Of a stretch of DNA of 8,881 bases, positions 5,780 to 8,881 are shown in pieces; positions within the stretch are counted from its first letter, which is position 1, and each line of letters begins with the position of its first letter. Source of the DNA: an uncultured Acetatifactor sp. Its GTDB lineage: Bacteria; Bacillota; Clostridia; Lachnospirales; Lachnospiraceae. The position numbers and the translations under genes are program-made. The notes below the pieces were generated by a model that was not told the origin of the DNA, did no database searches, and saw only the letters and a list, made by a program, of their open reading frames with translations. Where the stretch lies: NCBI GenBank assembly GCA_948496895.1, contig CAOOJO010000088.1, positions 1 through 8,881 on the forward strand. Direction: 5' to 3'.

Positions 5780-6682
5780 ATGAAGAGGCATTCCAAGCTA
5801 AACAGAGTGACATTGTATGATGTCATTGTCGCATTGATTGTTGTAGTGATTACGATTGTTGTAGTATATCCCCTGTATTATACGGTCATCGCCTCCTTCT
5901 CTGACGCAGCGGAGGTGTACGCAGGAAATACTTTTTTCTGGATCAAGGGCTTCACGATAGATGCCTACAAGAACATCTTAAAGGAGTCCGAGATATGGAT
6001 AGGCTATCGGAACACGATTGTCTATACAGTTGCAGGCACTTTGTATAACCTGTTCCTGACGATTCCGGCGGCATATGTGCTGACCAAAAAGGACATGCCT
6101 TTCCGCGGCGTGATTTCATGGTACTTTTTCATCACCATGTATGTAAGCGGCGGAATGATTCCCACCTATTTCCTTGTGAGGAATCTGAACCTGATTAACA
6201 ATCCGCTGGTGATGATAGTGGGAGCAGGGGTCTCCTGTTATAATCTGATTGTGACGAGGCAATACTTTTCTACCAGTATACCGTCTGATCTGTACGAGGC
6301 GGCATACATAGATGGGGCGGGAGACGGGAAGTGCTTCATCAAAATCGCGCTGCCCCTGGCGAAGCCGATTGTGGCGGTCATGACGCTCTACTACGGAGTC
6401 GGGCATTGGAACGATTATTATACAGGCCTGCTGTATATCTACAAATCAAAGTACTTTTCCCTGCAGCAGGTGCTGAACAAGATTCTGACGTCCAATCTGG
6501 AGCTGAAGATTGATGATACGATGGACTCTGACATGATAGAACATGCGCTGCGCCAGTACCGTGCAGCACAGGGGATGAAATACTCCATCATTTTTGTGGG
6601 GAGCCTGCCATTGCTGATTGCATACCCGTTCCTTCAGAAATACTTTGCGAAGGGCATCATGATAGGCTCAGTAAAAGGATAG
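5780..6682 (+). CDS. Carbohydrate ABC transporter permease 2 (YtcP/LplC-like, CUT1 family)
   Basis: The product has 300 residues and is the second channel subunit, pairing with the permease just upstream. Helices appear near 12-36, 76-100, 112-132, 141-160, 195-215 and 268-285. The periplasm-facing motif YPLYYTVIASFSD (30-42) and the C-terminal end YPFLQKYFAKGIMIGSVKG are hallmarks of this permease group. The EAA loop is at 173-196: EAAYIDGAGDGKCFIKIALP, with Gly179 and the closing Leu-Pro. AAGGAGG (5768-5774) shares two bases with the previous TAA stop and lies five bases before the ATG, so the two permeases are probably made in step. The stop is followed by an 81-base gap with a stable hairpin before the binding-protein gene. 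Confidence 0.95.
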   Translation: MKRHSKLNRVTLYDVIVALIVVVITIVVVYPLYYTVIASFSDAAEVYAGNTFFWIKGFTIDAYKNILKESEIWIGYRNTIVYTVAGTLYNLFLTIPAAYVLTKKDMPFRGVISWYFFITMYVSGGMIPTYFLVRNLNLINNPLVMIVGAGVSCYNLIVTRQYFSTSIPSDLYEAAYIDGAGDGKCFIKIALPLAKPIVAVMTLYYGVGHWNDYYTGLLYIYKSKYFSLQQVLNKILTSNLELKIDDTMDSDMIEHALRQYRAAQGMKYSIIFVGSLPLLIAYPFLQKYFAKGIMIGSVKG

Positions 6683-6700
6683 GGTTCTGCATCAGAGGAA

Positions 6701-6722
6701 TTTAAGGTCGAAAGACTTTAAA
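6701..6722 (+). other. GAAA-tetraloop hairpin between permease 2 and the binding-protein gene
   Basis: TTTAAGGTC (6701-6709) pairs with GACTTTAAA (6714-6722) over nine positions, one a G-U wobble. The stem closes with C(GAAA)G, an exceptionally stable GNRA-type loop. No run of U follows, so it is unlikely to stop transcription fully. It sits 27 bases before the ribosome site of the binding-protein gene. It may mark a processing site or protect the 5' end of the downstream message. Confidence 0.65.
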
Positions 6723-6763
6723 GATAGTAACTGTTGTGATGAAAGAAAGAAGGAGGAAGAAGC

Positions 6764-8617
6764 ATGAAACAAAAGCTATTGAAGCGGATTCTGGCGTTGG
6801 CGCTGACAGGTGCGATGGTGGCATCCATGTGTGCCTGTGGGAATGATGCTGGCAGCTCATCTGACAGCTCGTCCGGGAATTCATCAGGCGAAAGCAGTAC
6901 AGCGGATGAGGGCGGAAGCGAGGACAGCGGTTCTCAGGAGAGCGCGGACGATGGAGGCAGTTCCGCCAGCGATGGAAAGGACCTGAGCTGGCTCAATTCT
7001 TCACAGACGCTTCCTATTGTGGCGGAGGGCACGGAGAAGACATTGTCTCTGTATGTCTGGGGCGATGAAGCAGCGCCGGATCCGGAGCAGGTATGGAACT
7101 ACAAATTCATTGAAGATGCCATGAACATCAACCTGGAAGTCACCAGATTTACGGATGCGAACAAGTCGGAGTTCCTGTCGATGGCATTTGCCAGCGGCGA
7201 GCTGCCGGACATCATCATTGGAGGGGATTTTGACGCAGCGGCGCTGGTGAAGTACGGCGCTGTGGAAGAACAGATCATGGATCTGGCACCTTATATGCAG
7301 TATATGCCGAACCTGAATTCCATTTATGAGACATATCCGTCTTACAAATCGGCCATCATGGATTCTGAGGGACATATATGGTCCTTGGGAAATATCGTTG
7401 ATGTGGCATATCTGGGCGGCATCAGGAGGATGTTCATCAATTATGACTGGCTGAACGATTACGACCTGAATGTGCCTACGAACCTGGACGAGTTCGTTGA
7501 TGTGCTCCACACCTTCAAGGAGAAGAATGAAAGCTGCTGGCCCCTGGGCGGCTGCTATGAGTATTACAGCCCCATGCAGTACATCCTGAACGCGTTCGGC
7601 TATATGTCTAACGATGCCAAGGGGACTGAGGTCGTCGTCAGGGACGGGGAAGTAATCCTGCCCGTGGCGGACAGGGAGGTATACGGCGAAGTCCTGAAGT
7701 TCATGAAGCAGCTCTATGATGAACAGATGATTCATCCTGACTTCTTCACCATGGACAGGGATGCGGCGGGCTCTCTGGTCAAGCAGGGGCTTGTAGGCTT
7801 CAATGCCAGCGACTATCTGATTGAGGACGATTCCTGGAACCAGTACTGGGGAGCAATCCCTCTGACCAGTGAATGGAACGATACAGCAAAATGGCCTGCA
7901 GTCATGAGCCAGCTTTCCTGTGGGGGGGCAGTGGTCAGCGCAGACTGCGAAGAGCCGGAGCTTGCCCTTACCTTTTTGGACTTCTGGTATACCTTCCACA
8001 ATTCATGGCTTACCGTGATTGGACCCAGCGTGGAAGAGGAAGGGGATTATCTGTATGGCCTTGGCGGCTATGTGTGCTATGAGCCCAACGTGCAGACATA
8101 TCTGGACATGGAGAAGGAAGACTGTCCTTATGAGAGCAACGGCGATTACTTTGTGGATCAGGTCCAGCTGTGGAACCGTGTCATCGGCACGAGGATCCCG
8201 GATGGGAGCGGTCAGGCCTGTCAGTTCTGGACAGATGGGGATCCGATGTCAGTAGAAGAAGCGCAGGAAAAGTGGCCTCAGTTTACGGAGCCGTATTTAG
8301 CGGATATGCGAAAGGACAGCGAGGGTCTGTGCCCGAGCATTGACCATCATTATATGTCCGCAATTGCGTATACATTACTGCCGTATACCACATCTGAAGA
8401 TATGTATCCGGGAAATGTATATCTGGATGCCGATACTGCTGTAGAGGCAGGAAACCTGAAGGTCATGATAGAGGAATACGCATCAAAGGAAACGGCAAAG
8501 TTCGTGACAGGTGCCCGTTCCCTGGATGAAATCGATGCCTATTTCGATGAGCTGGATGCCCTGGGTGCACAGCGTTACGTTGAAATCTATAAGGATTACT
8601 ACGAGAACCTGCAGTAG
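6764..8617 (+). CDS. Extracellular solute-binding lipoprotein of the sugar ABC importer (LplA-like)
   Basis: The product has 617 residues, long for a CUT1 binding protein but normal for the LplA-like group. It captures the oligosaccharide outside the cell and delivers it to the two permeases. Residues 1-25 form a lipoprotein signal: basic KQKLLKR, a hydrophobic run, and a lipobox (MCAC) ending at Cys25, the expected lipidation site. Residues 26-72 are a flexible Ser/Gly/Asp/Glu-rich linker typical of lipoproteins in this lineage. The folded part begins near TLSLYVWGDEAAPDPEQ and shows family hallmarks: ASGELPDIIIGG, a GHIWSLG strand and FINYDWLNDYDLNVPTNLDEF. The mature part contains eight cysteines (258, 264, 386, 395, 438, 454, 486, 523), unusual for an exported Gram-positive protein. 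AAGGAGG lies seven bases before the ATG. Upstream and downstream stem-loops suggest its message is stabilised relative to the permeases. Substrate unknown. Confidence 0.96.
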   Translation: MKQKLLKRILALALTGAMVASMCACGNDAGSSSDSSSGNSSGESSTADEGGSEDSGSQESADDGGSSASDGKDLSWLNSSQTLPIVAEGTEKTLSLYVWGDEAAPDPEQVWNYKFIEDAMNINLEVTRFTDANKSEFLSMAFASGELPDIIIGGDFDAAALVKYGAVEEQIMDLAPYMQYMPNLNSIYETYPSYKSAIMDSEGHIWSLGNIVDVAYLGGIRRMFINYDWLNDYDLNVPTNLDEFVDVLHTFKEKNESCWPLGGCYEYYSPMQYILNAFGYMSNDAKGTEVVVRDGEVILPVADREVYGEVLKFMKQLYDEQMIHPDFFTMDRDAAGSLVKQGLVGFNASDYLIEDDSWNQYWGAIPLTSEWNDTAKWPAVMSQLSCGGAVVSADCEEPELALTFLDFWYTFHNSWLTVIGPSVEEEGDYLYGLGGYVCYEPNVQTYLDMEKEDCPYESNGDYFVDQVQLWNRVIGTRIPDGSGQACQFWTDGDPMSVEEAQEKWPQFTEPYLADMRKDSEGLCPSIDHHYMSAIAYTLLPYTTSEDMYPGNVYLDADTAVEAGNLKVMIEEYASKETAKFVTGARSLDEIDAYFDELDALGAQRYVEIYKDYYENLQ

Positions 8618-8654
8618 CTTAGGACGCAGCCGGAGCGCTCGGAACTGAAAAATG

Positions 8655-8699
8655 AAGAGGGAGAAAGTCTGCCTGTCCTATGGCGAATTTCTTCCTCTT
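8655..8699 (+). other. Long stem-loop after the binding-protein gene
   Basis: AAGAGGGAGAAA (8655-8666) pairs with TTTCTTCCTCTT (8688-8699) over all 12 positions, one a G-U wobble. The 21-base loop can form a small inner GCC/GGC pair. There is no U-run after it (GTGCAATACGG follows), so it is not a classic terminator. It starts 37 bases after the stop and ends 46 bases before the next start. It could block 3' exonucleases or partly attenuate expression of the next gene. Confidence 0.55.
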
Positions 8700-8745
8700 G
8701 TGCAATACGGGTGAAGGCGGAGAAAAGCGAGGGAGGGCCAGGACG

Positions 8746-8881
8746 ATGAGAATGAAGCCGAAGAATCCATATCTGACATCGTACATGTGCCTGGCGATTC
8801 TGTGCTGTCTGAGCCTTAGCGTGATTTTTTTCTTTTTGAACTACAAAAGCCTTACAGAAAGCCAGGACGATTATGCCAGGA
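8746..8881 (+). CDS. N-terminus of a membrane-anchored protein, possibly the transporter's regulator or sensor (3' end outside)
   Basis: Forty-five codons are visible from the ATG at 8746, which has GGAGGG eight bases upstream. A second in-frame ATG at 8752 has AGGA eight bases upstream and is a weaker alternative. The peptide begins with basic residues (RMKPKNP). A hydrophobic helix at about 10-32 (LTSYMCLAILCCLSLSVIFF, then FLN) follows, then a polar, acidic stretch (SLTESQDDYAR). This is the layout of a type II membrane protein whose next part lies outside the cell. In Lachnospiraceae, LplA/LplB/YtcP-type clusters are commonly accompanied by a membrane-anchored AraC-type (YesN-like) regulator or a YesM-like histidine kinase with such an N-terminus. 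The assignment rests on context alone, since no diagnostic domain is within the window. Confidence 0.75.
   Translation, partial: MRMKPKNPYLTSYMCLAILCCLSLSVIFFFLNYKSLTESQDDYAR

Noticed and set aside
7001..7999. 332-codon - strand frame inside the binding-protein gene
   Set aside because: It lies wholly opposite a well-supported lipoprotein gene, with no plausible family features.
8652..8714. 20-codon small frame before the last gene, a possible leader peptide
   Set aside because: The only candidate ribosome site is a weak GGAA, and the frame is explained by the stem-loop sequence. There is no run of regulatory codons typical of attenuation.

Overview
The window looks like a chromosomal stretch from an anaerobic Firmicute, most likely a member of the Lachnospiraceae (Clostridium cluster XIVa). 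This rests on three things: a clostridial form of MnmA carrying a CxxC motif, the pairing of a zinc-ribbon membrane protein with a TPM-domain protein, and an LplB/YtcP/LplA-type sugar-uptake cluster with strong AGGAGG-like ribosome binding sites. Genus cannot be fixed from sequence alone. Every gene I can support is on the + strand.

Left part (1-4568, visibly GC-rich, genes close together). The window opens inside mnmA (tRNA 2-thiouridylase, 5' end outside). A 150-base leader with a near-perfect 21-22 base direct duplication follows, then three poorly characterised genes: a small protein of unknown function (1145-1690), a protein with two zinc ribbons and a C-terminal membrane anchor (1727-2716), and a TPM-domain membrane protein with a Gly/His/Ser-rich tail (2759-3703). 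The gaps between these three are 36 and 42 bases, so they are probably co-transcribed. A PHP-domain histidinol-phosphatase-like hydrolase (3786-4568) comes next. An imperfect palindrome and a convincing intrinsic terminator (4656-4692) close this block.

Right part (4693-8881, lower GC). A promoter with an extended -10 (4782-4811), preceded by an inverted pair of TACGAAAA boxes, drives a carbohydrate ABC importer: two permeases (4843-5769, 5780-6682) and a lipoprotein solute-binding protein (6764-8617). No ATPase gene is present, so the system presumably borrows a shared ATPase encoded elsewhere. A GAAA-capped hairpin lies before the binding-protein gene and a long stem-loop lies just after it. 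Both lack U-tracts and look like mRNA-stability or processing elements that would raise binding-protein output over the permeases. The window ends in the first 45 codons of a new gene (8746 onward) encoding a membrane-anchored protein. From its position this is plausibly the regulator or sensor of the transporter.

I see no RNA genes, insertion sequences, CRISPR arrays or phage genes. The least understood part is the 1145-3703 three-gene group. The richest regulatory signals are the 4626-4842 intergenic region and the two hairpins flanking the binding-protein gene.
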